Positions 23,011 through 31,190 of a stretch of DNA of 34,226 nucleotides are shown piece after piece; position 1 is the first letter of the stretch; the number at the start of each line of letters is the position of its first letter. The stretch lies in contig JAAEPD010000358.1 in NCBI GenBank assembly GCA_024222455.1, positions 1-34,226 of the forward strand, read 5' to 3'. Origin of the DNA: Aureispira sp. GTDB taxonomy: Bacteria; Bacteroidota; Bacteroidia; Chitinophagales; Saprospiraceae. Position numbers and translations under genes: made by a program. The notes beneath the pieces were generated by a model. It made no database searches. It was not told the DNA's origin and was given only the letters and a program-made list of their open reading frames with translations.

Positions 23011-24798
23011 ATGAGTGGAGCCATTCGTGTGCGTTTTGCACCTAGCCCAACAGGAGCCTTACATATAGGAGGCGTCCGTACCGCATTATATAACTATCTT
23101 TTTGCTCGCCAACAAGGTGGCACCTTTATACTAAGAATAGAGGATACTGACCAAAAACGCTATGTGCCTGGTGCAGAAGCTTATATAATAGAAGCATTGG
23201 AATGGTTGGGATTAGAATTTGACGAAAGTCCTGCCAAAGGTGGAGAATATGGTCCTTATCGCCAATCGGAGCGAAAAGCTATGTATGGTGAATTTGCCGA
23301 AAAGCTTATTGAAAACGGTTGGGGTTATTATGCTTTTGACACAGAAGATGAACTTACTCAAAAGCGTGCTAAACTAGAAGCTCAAGGTCAAGTATTTAAA
23401 TACGATGCAAGTACTCGCCTAGACATGAACAACTCTCTTTCTATGCCAGAAGCTGCATGGAAACAGAAGATCGCAGATGGTGTACCTTATGTTGTTCGCT
23501 TGATGGTGCCTTTAGATTATGGTTTAGTGATTTTTGATGATGAGGTTCGTGGCCAAATTACTTTTAACTCTACAGAACTAGATGACAAAGTCATGCTCAA
23601 GGCAGATGGTATGCCTACTTATCACTTAGCCAATATTGTGGATGATTATCACATGAAGATTTCGCATGTGATTCGTGGAGAAGAATGGTTGCCAAGCACA
23701 CCTATACATGTACTCTTGTACGAAGCATTGGGTTGGAAAGCTGATATGCCTAAATTTGCACACCTTCCACTAATACTCAAACCAGAGCCGACTACTTATA
23801 TAAGTAAGCGTACTGTCAATACCTTTACAGATAAATTCACAAAAGAATTTGTAAAGAAATATCCTGAAACTGAAAATAAAGCCCCTAAGATAGAAGGAAC
23901 AATTCGTACTATATTGCAAGATATTAAGAATTTGGCGAACCACCTGAAACAGGAAGATGGCGAACCAAAACTAAATGCCAACATCAAAGCATTTTTGAAA
24001 AGTGCAATGAAAGGTAAATTGAGTAAGCGTGATGGAGATCGTCTAGGTATGCCTGTATTCCCATTAGATTGGAATGGGGCTACTGCTGATGATAACTTCA
24101 AAGGATTTAGAGAATGGGGCTTTTTGCCATCAGCAGTACTCAATCTATTGGCCTTATTGGGTTGGAACTCTGGTGATGAACAAGAGTTATTCACCCTAGA
24201 TGAATTAGTTCAAAAGTTTTCGTTTGCAAGAGTAAGCAAATCTGGGGCTCAATTCAACTACGAAAAAGCAAAATGGTACAACCAACAGTATATTATAAAT
24301 AGTGAGAATGCAACCTTATTGGAATTCATTCGTCCTATATTTAAAGATAAAGAACAAGACTTGTCAGAAGAAGCTTTATTGGGGGTTGCCCAATTGCTGA
24401 AGCAACGAGTTAACTTTTTACCTGAATTTCATGAACAAAGTGCTTTCCTTTTCCAATCCCTAGATTTGGAAGCACTCAAAGAAAAAGAAGGTAAAAACTT
24501 GCGCAAGAAAGTATTCAATAAATGGGCAGATTCTAAAGAATCTTGTCAAACATTGAAAACAATGTTGTCTTCTATAGATAGTTTCGAAGCTGATAATATA
24601 AAAACAGAACTAGAAAAGAGTATTGAACAAAATGGTTTTGAAAAACGTTTGATCTTACCCATTTTAAGATATGCTATTTCAGGAAAAGGAGGTGGACCTG
24701 AACTAGATGGTATCATGGCCCTTTTAGGTAAGAACGAAACACTAACCCGTTTGAATAACTTTTTTGAGTTTTGTGATAAAGAATTAGAAACTGTTTAA
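23011..24798 (+). CDS. gltX: Glutamyl-tRNA synthetase with an insertion before the KMSKS loop
   Basis: Class I synthetase that charges tRNA-Glu with glutamate. The N-terminus RFAPSPTGALHIGGVRTAL contains the HIGH-type motif (HIGG at 18-21), the catalytic core has IEDTDQKR, YRQSER, GEEWLPSTP, and the KMSKS-type loop is KLSKR at 336-340. The C-terminal anticodon-binding helices follow (about 375-595). The protein is 595 residues where bacterial GltX is usually about 470-510: the excess is a block of about 76 residues (~259-334) between HLPLILKPEP and GKLSKRDGDRLG, which are normally a few residues apart. The insert is Lys/Glu-rich and helical, with no Cys. The frame is intact, with no in-frame stop, so it is a real part of the protein. 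Confidence 0.96.
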   Translation: MSGAIRVRFAPSPTGALHIGGVRTALYNYLFARQQGGTFILRIEDTDQKRYVPGAEAYIIEALEWLGLEFDESPAKGGEYGPYRQSERKAMYGEFAEKLIENGWGYYAFDTEDELTQKRAKLEAQGQVFKYDASTRLDMNNSLSMPEAAWKQKIADGVPYVVRLMVPLDYGLVIFDDEVRGQITFNSTELDDKVMLKADGMPTYHLANIVDDYHMKISHVIRGEEWLPSTPIHVLLYEALGWKADMPKFAHLPLILKPEPTTYISKRTVNTFTDKFTKEFVKKYPETENKAPKIEGTIRTILQDIKNLANHLKQEDGEPKLNANIKAFLKSAMKGKLSKRDGDRLGMPVFPLDWNGATADDNFKGFREWGFLPSAVLNLLALLGWNSGDEQELFTLDELVQKFSFARVSKSGAQFNYEKAKWYNQQYIINSENATLLEFIRPIFKDKEQDLSEEALLGVAQLLKQRVNFLPEFHEQSAFLFQSLDLEALKEKEGKNLRKKVFNKWADSKESCQTLKTMLSSIDSFEADNIKTELEKSIEQNGFEKRLILPILRYAISGKGGGPELDGIMALLGKNETLTRLNNFFEFCDKELETV

Positions 24799-25026
24799 AA
24801 TTAAATACTAAAAATATTGACAATCAAAGTATAATACACTGCAAAATTAAAATTTATCTCATTTTTTATTTGTCTTATTGTTTTTTTTGCAAAATTTATG
24901 CTCGATTATTGAAACTTTTGTAAATTTTATGCGTTCGTTGAAATAATTCATAAAATAGAAATTAATCAAATCACCAATTAGAATACTAATTAATTCCCAA
25001 CAACATTTTTTAATAAAAAAACGTCT

Positions 25027-25461
25027 ATGAATATTAATGATAACCAATCCAGACAACGATATAGTGATGAAGATCTAGCAGAGTTTGATGAAATGCTAAA
25101 AGAAAAACTTGTAGTAGCTAAAGAGCTTTTGGAAGAATTACAAGGTCAATTATCTGACTTAAACAATAGTGGTGACGAGAATAGAGCAGGAACTTTTGAT
25201 GATGGAGCATCTAACTGGCAAAGAGAGCACATCAGTAAGTTAGCCTCACGTCAACAAAAATTTGTTAGAAACTTAGAGCACGCTTTAGTTCGTATCAAAA
25301 ACAAAACTTATGGTGTGTGCATCACAACTGGCAAGCTGATCAGTAAAGAACGCTTAAAATTGGTTCCTCATGCTACCAAAAGTATAGATGGTAAAAAATC
25401 ATCTCAAGGAACTGCTAAAAAACGCTTTAAGCCGCTTAGCTTAAATAAGGATAGAAAATAA
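25027..25461 (+). CDS. TraR/DksA family protein with degenerate zinc finger
   Basis: A 144-residue protein with the DksA/TraR layout: long N-terminal coiled-coil helices (about 12-90, SDEDLAEFDEMLKEKLVVAK...EHISKLASRQQKFVRNLEHAL) and a C-terminal YGVCITTGKLISKERLKLVPHATKS segment in the position of the zinc finger. Only one Cys remains (YGVC), where DksA has C-x-x-C pairs; similar Bacteroidota relatives share this loss, so zinc is probably not bound. Such proteins bind the RNA polymerase secondary channel and modulate promoters with ppGpp in Proteobacteria; in this family the effect is unproven. The tail (GKKSSQGTAKKRFKPLSLNKDRK) is strongly basic. It ends at a good terminator. Confidence 0.9.
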   Translation: MNINDNQSRQRYSDEDLAEFDEMLKEKLVVAKELLEELQGQLSDLNNSGDENRAGTFDDGASNWQREHISKLASRQQKFVRNLEHALVRIKNKTYGVCITTGKLISKERLKLVPHATKSIDGKKSSQGTAKKRFKPLSLNKDRK

Positions 25462-25481
25462 GAAATATATATCAATACAAA

Positions 25482-25510
25482 ACCACTTCATATTGAAGTG
25501 GTTTTTTTTA
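25482..25510 (+). terminator. Rho-independent terminator after the DksA-like gene
   Basis: ACCACTTCA (25482-25490), loop TAT, TGAAGTGGT (25494-25502), followed by TTTTTTTT. The 9-bp stem is perfect, and the location 21 bases past the stop fits. Confidence 0.92.
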
Positions 25511-25582
25511 TTAGCCACACCATTATTGTCAAAAACTATTCAACCATAAAACAATTAGACAAAAACTATTGTTATTCTGTAG

Positions 25583-25590
25583 TATCTTTG
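25583..25590 (+). promoter_or_regulatory. TAnnTTTG -7 element deciding the Dps start
   Basis: TATCTTTG is an exact -7 match. Transcription would begin near 25597, so the ATG at 25635 (38 bases on) must be the start, not the upstream ATG at 25569 that lies before this element. No -33 element is clear. Confidence 0.6.
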
Positions 25591-25634
25591 CTCAAGCAAT
25601 TACAACAAATTATTCATCTACAAAAGAACAATAT

Positions 25635-26108
25635 ATGCAAACTCTAAATGCAATTGGTTTAAACAAGGAAAAAACCACTAACCTAGCAATTCAACTCAAT
25701 GAGCTTTTGGCTAACTATAGTATATTTTATATGAATGTTCGTGGTTTACATTGGAACATAAAGGGTGATAAGTTTTTTGAACTCCATGTCAAGTTTGAAG
25801 AGCTTTATGATAATCTATTTCTAAAAATTGATGAATTGGCAGAACGTATCCTTACATTGGGGCACACTCCTACACATGCTTATTCAGACTATCTTCAGCA
25901 ATCATCAATAGAAGAAGCACGTAATATCTCTGATGGGAATAAAGCACTAAACAACATTTTAGCAAGCTTTCAGACTATTATTATAAAACAACGTGCTATC
26001 TTAGAGTTAGCTGGTGATGCAAACGACGAAGGCACTAATGCACTAATGAGTGACTATATTAGAGAACAAGAAAAATTAGTTTGGATGTATTCTGCCTTTT
26101 TAGGTTAA
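25635..26108 (+). CDS. dps: Dps family ferritin-like DNA-binding protein
   Basis: A 157-residue dodecameric mini-ferritin that stores iron and protects DNA from peroxide. Visible: ferroxidase-site pattern LHWNIKGDKFFELHVKFEELYD (two His, Glu/Asp ligands) followed by IDELAERILTLGHTP, the standard Dps core. The C-terminal helices run to WMYSAFLG. The chosen start is ATG 25635 (MQTLNAIGLN): the open frame extends 22 codons to 25569, but that ATG precedes the -7 element. The N-terminal tail is short and not basic, so DNA binding may be weak. It sits between the DksA-like gene and a YceI-type lipoprotein, each with its own promoter. Oxidative-stress control is likely but not seen in the sequence. 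Confidence 0.93.
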   Translation: MQTLNAIGLNKEKTTNLAIQLNELLANYSIFYMNVRGLHWNIKGDKFFELHVKFEELYDNLFLKIDELAERILTLGHTPTHAYSDYLQQSSIEEARNISDGNKALNNILASFQTIIIKQRAILELAGDANDEGTNALMSDYIREQEKLVWMYSAFLG

Positions 26109-26136
26109 AATTTATGCAAACTTTTATAGCTGATAC

Positions 26137-26168
26137 TTGTTTTATTCGCACAAAAAATTATATATTTG
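26137..26168 (+). promoter_or_regulatory. Promoter of the YceI-family lipoprotein gene
   Basis: TTG (26137-26139), 21 bases, TATATTTG (26161-26168): both parts of the Bacteroidota sigma-A type promoter (-33 TTG and -7 TAnnTTTG) with normal spacing. The gene starts 56 bases downstream. Confidence 0.65.
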
Positions 26169-26223
26169 CAGCATTAATTGTATAGACATTATTTGTAATA
26201 ACATTATTTAATTTAATATTCTT

Positions 26224-26892
26224 ATGAAAACATTATTTCAAACTCTATTTGTATTTGCTATAGCTAGTTATTTTGTAGCATGTAGTTCTGCTCCCGAAGG
26301 AGAAAAAGTTGATGCTCAAGATGCTAAAGAAAATGTAGATACTCCACCTGCACCAACTACAGTATCACTTCAAGCTGATGCAGGAGCTAGTTTAGTAGAG
26401 TGGATTGGAACTAAAACTGCTGGTGAACATAGCGGAACTATGAAGCTAAAAAGTGGTGAACTACAAATGGAAGGTGAGAAATTAGTTGGTGGTTCATTTG
26501 TTTTGGACATGACATCAATTGAGGTAACTGACCTAGAAGGTAAAGATAAAACTGACTTAGAAGGTCACTTGCGTGATAATGACTTCTTTGAAGTAACTAA
26601 GCATCCAGAAGGTAAATTTGAAATTACTGAAGTAAAAGAAGAAGCTGGCGAGAATGGCCAAACTCACGTAATTGGAGGAAACCTAACATTGAAAGACAGC
26701 ACTAAATATGTTGAATTACCAGCAGCTGTAACTTACGAAAACAACGTATTGAAAGCAACTACTCCTCAGTTCACTATTGACAGAACTCAATGGGGTATTG
26801 TATACAAATCTAGTAAGGTTGGTGATATGATGATTAATGATAACATGGGTATTAAAATCGCTCTAACAACTGCAGCTCCTGAAGCTCACTAG
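26224..26892 (+). CDS. YceI family lipoprotein
   Basis: A 222-residue envelope lipoprotein. The signal peptide ends in the lipobox FVAC with acceptor Cys20, followed by an acidic and Pro-rich linker (to ~45). The YceI domain (about 55-215) shows LVEWIGTKTAGEHSGTMKLKSGEL, GGSFVLDMTSIEVTDLEG, LEGHLRDNDFFEVTKHPEGKFEI and TIDRTQWGIVYKSS, the conserved lipocalin-like barrel signature. YceI proteins bind isoprenoids or similar long-chain amphipathic ligands in the periplasm; the ligand of this one is unknown. It is followed by its own terminator and preceded by its own promoter, so it is a single-gene unit. Confidence 0.94.
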   Translation: MKTLFQTLFVFAIASYFVACSSAPEGEKVDAQDAKENVDTPPAPTTVSLQADAGASLVEWIGTKTAGEHSGTMKLKSGELQMEGEKLVGGSFVLDMTSIEVTDLEGKDKTDLEGHLRDNDFFEVTKHPEGKFEITEVKEEAGENGQTHVIGGNLTLKDSTKYVELPAAVTYENNVLKATTPQFTIDRTQWGIVYKSSKVGDMMINDNMGIKIALTTAAPEAH

Positions 26893-26923
26893 TAGATTTT
26901 TTTATCTATAAAGATAAGATATT

Positions 26924-26959
26924 GGTCATTGGCTATTTATTGGTCAATGGCCTTTTTTT
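26924..26959 (+). terminator. Terminator after the YceI gene
   Basis: GGTCATTGGC (26924-26933) pairs with the opposing arm up to 26952 (GTCAATGGCC) allowing two G-U pairs, followed by seven Ts. It is 32 bases after the stop. Confidence 0.82.
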
Positions 26960-27091
26960 ATCAAAAAAATAGCTTCTAAGCCAAAAACATCTTAGCCATA
27001 ATGTATTCCTAGCTACTTAATTCAATTATTTTTGATTATCTGTGTATATTTAAGCGTTTTGAGAGAGTTAACATGTATAAAATTACCCAAA

Positions 27092-27418
27092 ATGAAAAAG
27101 GCAGCACAGTTCAAAGTTAGAGTAGTATATGGCTTCTTAAAAAAATTAGAGATTGTTTTGCTCGGGCAGGTCTTAAAAAAAGGGCGTATCTCTGAAGGAA
27201 TGCAGGTGCAGATTGTACTCAATAATGGAACACCTGTAGGAGATTGGGCAATTACAGAAGTTCTAAAAATGGACTTTGTTAATGAACTTGAAGACAGAGA
27301 CTTCATTGGCCTAATGCTTAAATGCAAAAGTCGAAAAGAATTCGAACTTTTGCGTGCACTACGTGTTTATGATGAAATAGTAGAAGTAGTACCAAAAGAA
27401 GAACCATTAAAAAAATAA
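27092..27418 (+). CDS. Small protein, possible EF-Tu domain-2-like beta-barrel
   Basis: A 108-residue protein starting at ATG 27092 (MKKAAQFKVR); the open frame reaches back to a TTG at 27032 but the ATG is followed by the well-formed domain. The sequence (KLEIVLLGQVLKKGRISEGMQVQIVLNNGTPVGDWAITEV, then ELEDRDFIGLMLKCK) resembles domain 2 of EF-Tu-like GTPases, a small beta-barrel with a G-x-I-x-x-G-M turn, but there is no GTPase domain. This match is by eye and weak. It ends 14 bases before the ABC exporter gene, so the two are probably cotranscribed. Function unknown. Confidence 0.7.
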   Translation: MKKAAQFKVRVVYGFLKKLEIVLLGQVLKKGRISEGMQVQIVLNNGTPVGDWAITEVLKMDFVNELEDRDFIGLMLKCKSRKEFELLRALRVYDEIVEVVPKEEPLKK

Positions 27419-27432
27419 AACATCATAAAAGG

Positions 27433-29220
27433 TTGAGTGAACAGCCCAAAAAATATGCAGACTGGGGTTTAATAAAACGCGTTTTTGGTTTAGCTCACCC
27501 TTACCGCAGCATCTTTGCTTTTGCGGCAAGTCTATCCATCATATTAGCTCCTGTAGCTGTGCTAAGACCCTATTTAGTACAACGAACTGTAGATGATTGT
27601 ATCATACAAAGTCAAGGTGAAGGCATTGGGGTTATGATCATTTTATTAGTTTGTGTTTTGCTTTTGCAAGGAGTATTGTTCTACATGTTTTCATACTCCA
27701 CAAGCTGGTTAGGGCAATCGGTCATTAGAGACTTGCGTGTGCGAGTATTCAAACATATCAATAAACTTCGCCTCACCTACTTCGACAACACTCCTATTGG
27801 TACATCCACTACCCGAACAATCAACGATATAGAAACGATCAACACTGTTTTTTCGCAGGGTGTTATCACTATTGTAGCAGATGTTCTTACCCTTATTTTT
27901 GTATTGAGTATTATGCTATACACTAGTTGGTCACTGACTTTAGTTTGCCTAATCACCTTACCACTCCTAATTTTGGCGACCTATTGGTTTAAGGAAGCAG
28001 TCAAAAAAGCTTACCAAGTTGTGCGCACACAACTCTCCAATATGAATGCATTTCTGCAAGAACGAATAACAGGAATGCGCATTGTGCAGATTTTTAATGC
28101 CGAAGAAAAAGAACTCCAAGGTTTCCAATCTATCAATAAAGCTTATACCAAAGCTAACTTAGATTCTATATTCTATTATGCCTTATTTTTTCCTATGGTC
28201 GAAATTCTATCCGCCTCTTCATTAGGACTAATGGTATGGTATGGCGCCAAAGGTGTTATTAGTAATGATGTAACCATAGGTACCTTGGTTGCTTTTCCTT
28301 TATATCTAGGAATGTTGTTTCGTCCCGTCCGTATGTTGGCAGACAAATTTAACTCCTTACAAATGGGGTTAGTCGCTGCTAATCGTGTATTTGAGGTATT
28401 GGATGACAAGAGTATGATCAAAAATAAAGGTCAACTCCAAGCAACTAAACTCAAAGGAGATATTAAATTCAAGGATGTTTACTTTTCTTATGACCAAAAT
28501 GCAGCAGTTGAGGATATAGACAATTGGATTCTTAAGAATGTCAATTTTGAACTGAATCAAGGCAAAACCTTGGCAATTGTAGGAGGCACTGGAGCTGGTA
28601 AAAGTACTATTATTAATATCCTTAACCGATTTTATGAAGTCCATAAGGGACAAATATTGATTGACGATACTCCTATCCAAGAGTATGAACTACTCAGTCT
28701 CCGTAGTCGTATAGCTATTGTATTACAAGATGTATTTCTATTTTCAGGTTCTGTGCTTGACAACATTACACTAAAAGATAAGTCTATATCAAGAGAACAA
28801 GTGATTAGTGCTGCCAAACTAATTGGAGCAGATCGATTTATACAGCAGTTGCCAGGTGGCTATGACTATCAAGTAATGGAACGTGGCGCAACACTATCGA
28901 TGGGACAACGGCAATTAATTTCCTTTGTTCGAGCTCTAGTATTTGATCCCGACATCTTGATTTTAGACGAGGCTACATCTGCCATTGATCCAGAAACAGA
29001 AGGCATTATTCAGTATGCTATAGAGCGCCTAATCTCTAAGCGTACCTCTATTATTATTGCACACCGACTTTCTACTATTCAACATGCGGATAAGATAATG
29101 GTATTGCACCAAGGAGAAGTTGCTGAAATTGGTTCTCACCAAAATCTTCTAAAAATAGAAGGTGGTCATTACAGAGATTTGGTAGAAACAGCTTACGCTC
29201 TAAATAGTGAATTGGATTAG
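27433..29220 (+). CDS. ABC exporter half-transporter, TTG start, LSMGQ signature
   Basis: A 595-residue fused ABC exporter. The start is TTG at 27433 (TTG AGT GAA CAG): the next in-frame ATG is about 67 codons further on, inside the membrane domain. Type 1 exporter transmembrane domain with six helices (about 25-320) including LTYFDNTPIGTSTTRTINDI. Nucleotide-binding domain: Walker A GGTGAGKST at 384-392, Q-loop VLQDVFLFSG, signature LSMGQ at 488-492 (Met in place of the usual Gly), Walker B ILILDEA at 508-514, H-loop IAHRLS. All other catalytic residues are intact, so it should still be active. It is a different subtype from the exporter at 4920. Cargo unknown; the partner small protein gene lies just upstream. 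Confidence 0.94.
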   Translation: MSEQPKKYADWGLIKRVFGLAHPYRSIFAFAASLSIILAPVAVLRPYLVQRTVDDCIIQSQGEGIGVMIILLVCVLLLQGVLFYMFSYSTSWLGQSVIRDLRVRVFKHINKLRLTYFDNTPIGTSTTRTINDIETINTVFSQGVITIVADVLTLIFVLSIMLYTSWSLTLVCLITLPLLILATYWFKEAVKKAYQVVRTQLSNMNAFLQERITGMRIVQIFNAEEKELQGFQSINKAYTKANLDSIFYYALFFPMVEILSASSLGLMVWYGAKGVISNDVTIGTLVAFPLYLGMLFRPVRMLADKFNSLQMGLVAANRVFEVLDDKSMIKNKGQLQATKLKGDIKFKDVYFSYDQNAAVEDIDNWILKNVNFELNQGKTLAIVGGTGAGKSTIINILNRFYEVHKGQILIDDTPIQEYELLSLRSRIAIVLQDVFLFSGSVLDNITLKDKSISREQVISAAKLIGADRFIQQLPGGYDYQVMERGATLSMGQRQLISFVRALVFDPDILILDEATSAIDPETEGIIQYAIERLISKRTSIIIAHRLSTIQHADKIMVLHQGEVAEIGSHQNLLKIEGGHYRDLVETAYALNSELD

Positions 29221-29300
29221 AATAGCTTCTCTTTTATCCTTAGATATCGTATTTTAGTGCTTTCAAAATGCAATTTCATGCTAAATTAAATAATTAATTC

Positions 29301-29864
29301 ATGGAAAAAAGGCAACAAAATCCCATTCAAGTTGATATCCTAGACCCTTGCTACAAGAACTATGAAGAGTTTGAAGAAGTAAATGATACTTGTCGTTTTT
29401 GTGCTAGTTGTAATCAATTTGTTTATGATTTTGATAGACTTGCACCCGAAGATTTTTGGTCTGCCTATATAGAACATAAAGGTAATATTTGCATAAAAAA
29501 AACGGAGCAAAGAATATCCAAGAAGCCTCAATCATGGTCAGCTAATATTAAGTATTGGTGCATGTCAGTTTTAGCAATGATAGGTTTTTCGAGTTGTTCT
29601 TTCTTTGAAAATGAGGAAGGAGAATCTCAAGTTATAGAAACAATAGAGGTAATGGGAAAATCTGCTCCTAGATGGACAGTATGGGATTCCTTAGAACAAG
29701 AATTAAGAACCCTAGAAAACTTAGGATTAGATCCTGCTCAACAAGAAAATTTGAATAGCTACTATGATAGCACTCAAGCCCAAACTGGCAACCCTAGTCA
29801 GATAAGAAATTGGATTAATACACAATCAGAAGAAATTAAAAAAACAGACAATAAAAACGAATAG
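29301..29864 (+). CDS. Protein with N-terminal Cys motif of a Bacteroidota family, hydrophobic middle segment
   Basis: A 187-residue protein. The N-terminal ~65 residues (DPCYKNYEEF... then CRFCASCNQFVYDFDRL) match a domain common in Bacteroidota, recalled as PCxEdWxxM...GRFCxxCxKxVxDFs, where clustered Cys may bind metal; here the first C, the CRFC and ASC cysteines and a late Cys (GNICIK) are all present. A hydrophobic stretch YWCMSVLAMIGFSSCSFF (about 86-103) follows; the rest is acidic and hydrophilic. In relatives this domain often precedes a membrane or surface-display part. Function unknown. It lies 5 bases before the lipoprotein gene, so they are likely one operon. Confidence 0.75.
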   Translation: MEKRQQNPIQVDILDPCYKNYEEFEEVNDTCRFCASCNQFVYDFDRLAPEDFWSAYIEHKGNICIKKTEQRISKKPQSWSANIKYWCMSVLAMIGFSSCSFFENEEGESQVIETIEVMGKSAPRWTVWDSLEQELRTLENLGLDPAQQENLNSYYDSTQAQTGNPSQIRNWINTQSEEIKKTDNKNE

Positions 29865-29869
29865 TTAGA

Positions 29870-30562
29870 ATGAAGAATATTTTTTTCTGGAGCATCTGCC
29901 TAAGCTTATTTAGCCTTAGCGCCTGCAACAACAATGGCACTACTACTACTCAACCAAACAAAGAGAAATTAGCAATCTCACAGATCAATTATTATCTACG
30001 CTATATGGTGGCAAAACTAGAAGTAGAAGCAAAAGCTACTTTCAAATCAGATTCTACCAGTATCGAAATTCCAGGAGGTGTAACTCTAAACCATGAGCCT
30101 ATGCGTATAGCTAAATTGCCTAAAATAGGTCAACAATATCGCTTCTTAGATGATCGTGTACCTCTAGAAAAGCGTTATATTTTTAGATATAAAGATACTG
30201 ATGGGACTAAATATGCAGACACTATAGGTCTAGCAGAATTCAACGATTTTAAAATAGGTTCAGAAATTAGTCAACGGAAAGGTGGCCTATTGATATGGGA
30301 AGGTGCTGTTTTAGATAAAATGGATGCTATGACATTCATTCTTACAGATAGTAAAGGAAAAACACTAACAATTAATCATGTAGGTACTTCTCAAGGCACT
30401 AAAATTCCTATCCAAGCAAATCACTTAGCTGGATTTGCCTTAGGCGAAGTTACACTTATTGCCAACCGTAAACGTACAGTTATTTATGCTCGAAATAATG
30501 CTCCTATTCGATTAGTAATGGAGTATTATCTAAAACCAATTACTTTTGAATTAAAAGAATAA
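29870..30562 (+). CDS. Lipoprotein of unknown function
   Basis: A 230-residue protein with lipoprotein signal MKNIFFWSICLSLFSLSAC (acceptor Cys19), then NNNGTTTT linker and a soluble domain. The body alternates beta-like segments (INYYLRYMVAKLEVEAKATF, IEIPGGVTLNHEPMRI, QYRFLDDRVPLEKRYIFRYKD, KTLTINHV, RLVMEYYLKPITFEL). I do not recognise the family; no catalytic motif is apparent. It begins 5 bases after the Cys-motif protein gene, suggesting they are made together and may act on the same surface or envelope task. Lipid attachment is well supported; the function is not. Confidence 0.8.
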   Translation: MKNIFFWSICLSLFSLSACNNNGTTTTQPNKEKLAISQINYYLRYMVAKLEVEAKATFKSDSTSIEIPGGVTLNHEPMRIAKLPKIGQQYRFLDDRVPLEKRYIFRYKDTDGTKYADTIGLAEFNDFKIGSEISQRKGGLLIWEGAVLDKMDAMTFILTDSKGKTLTINHVGTSQGTKIPIQANHLAGFALGEVTLIANRKRTVIYARNNAPIRLVMEYYLKPITFELKE

Positions 30563-30639
30563 AATAGAACTGTTCAGACAACAAAATTATTACCTATTAA
30601 AACTCATAATCAATATTATTTTTATTGAAAATAACTTCT

Positions 30640-30987
30640 ATGATAGGTTTTGAAGTAAATAAAAAGATAGTTAAAAAATTTAGAGAACATTGCTCTATTA
30701 AAGATCCTTTTGTTCATACTTCTGCTTATCCAAAACCCTTCAAGGGTAAATCTACTTGGGTTATATTTTTTATAATAATAGGTCTAACTCTATTTATGAG
30801 TTTTCTCTTTTTATCTGCATCACATGGGGAATTTGACAAAAAACTATCTCAAGCTTTTCTGTTTGGCCTTATTTGGCCCGTAATATCAATCGTATCTGCT
30901 CCTTTTTTATATTTTCATGCTGCTAAACAGAAAATAAAAAGAAGAAATAATATTATCTTCTATGCTGTAACAAAAAAAGCCTTCTAA
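30640..30987 (+). CDS. Small two-helix membrane protein
   Basis: A 115-residue protein starting at ATG 30640 (MIGFEVNKKIVKKF); an in-frame TTG at 30625 is a less likely start. It has a basic, mostly hydrophilic N-terminus (to ~38), then two strong membrane helices (about 43-63, VIFFIIIGLTLFMSFLFL; and 74-97, AFLFGLIWPVISIVSAPFLY), with a basic C-terminal tail (AKQKIKRRNN). The positive ends are probably cytoplasmic. No motif or family recognised. It is 77 bases after the lipoprotein gene with no terminator seen. Confidence 0.65.
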   Translation: MIGFEVNKKIVKKFREHCSIKDPFVHTSAYPKPFKGKSTWVIFFIIIGLTLFMSFLFLSASHGEFDKKLSQAFLFGLIWPVISIVSAPFLYFHAAKQKIKRRNNIIFYAVTKKAF

Positions 30988-31028
30988 TACTAGAAAACAA
31001 GAATTTCACAAGCATTCCTTTTCATACT

Positions 31029-31190
31029 ATGTTATCACTTAAGCATCTTAGTACCTGTCTAAAAATTAGCTATATCAAAAAGGATCAACAAAAGACTGCA
31101 GCTATTTATAACCTAAAAAATCCTATAATCATAAAGGACTATATTTCTACCCAAATAATTCAATCTAATTCATCTTCACAAAAAGAATAA
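31029..31190 (+). CDS. Possible small ORF of 53 residues
   Basis: ATG at 31029 opens 53 codons to TAA at 31188-31190, ending 5 bases before the DUF523 gene start. The peptide (starts MLSLKHLSTCLKISYIKKD) is basic, with one Cys and a Ser-rich tail, and has no recognisable motif. Length is within chance for AT-rich DNA. The close spacing to the next gene is the only argument for it; a translational-coupling leader is an alternative. Listed because the gap is otherwise unexplained. Confidence 0.2.
   Translation: MLSLKHLSTCLKISYIKKDQQKTAAIYNLKNPIIIKDYISTQIIQSNSSSQKE

Noticed and set aside
23796-24194. 132-residue minus-strand frame opposite the GltX insertion
   Set aside because: It is antisense to a well-supported gene, lacks a start context and shows no recognisable motif. 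The insertion is explained by the plus-strand frame.
24859-25056. 65-residue minus-strand frame overlapping the start of the DksA-like gene
   Set aside because: Low-complexity AT-rich DNA with no motif, and it overlaps the 5' end of a clear gene.
25569-25634. Upstream extension of the Dps frame
   Set aside because: Its ATG lies before the TATCTTTG promoter element, so it could not be in the transcript; the ATG at 25635 gives the standard Dps N-terminus.
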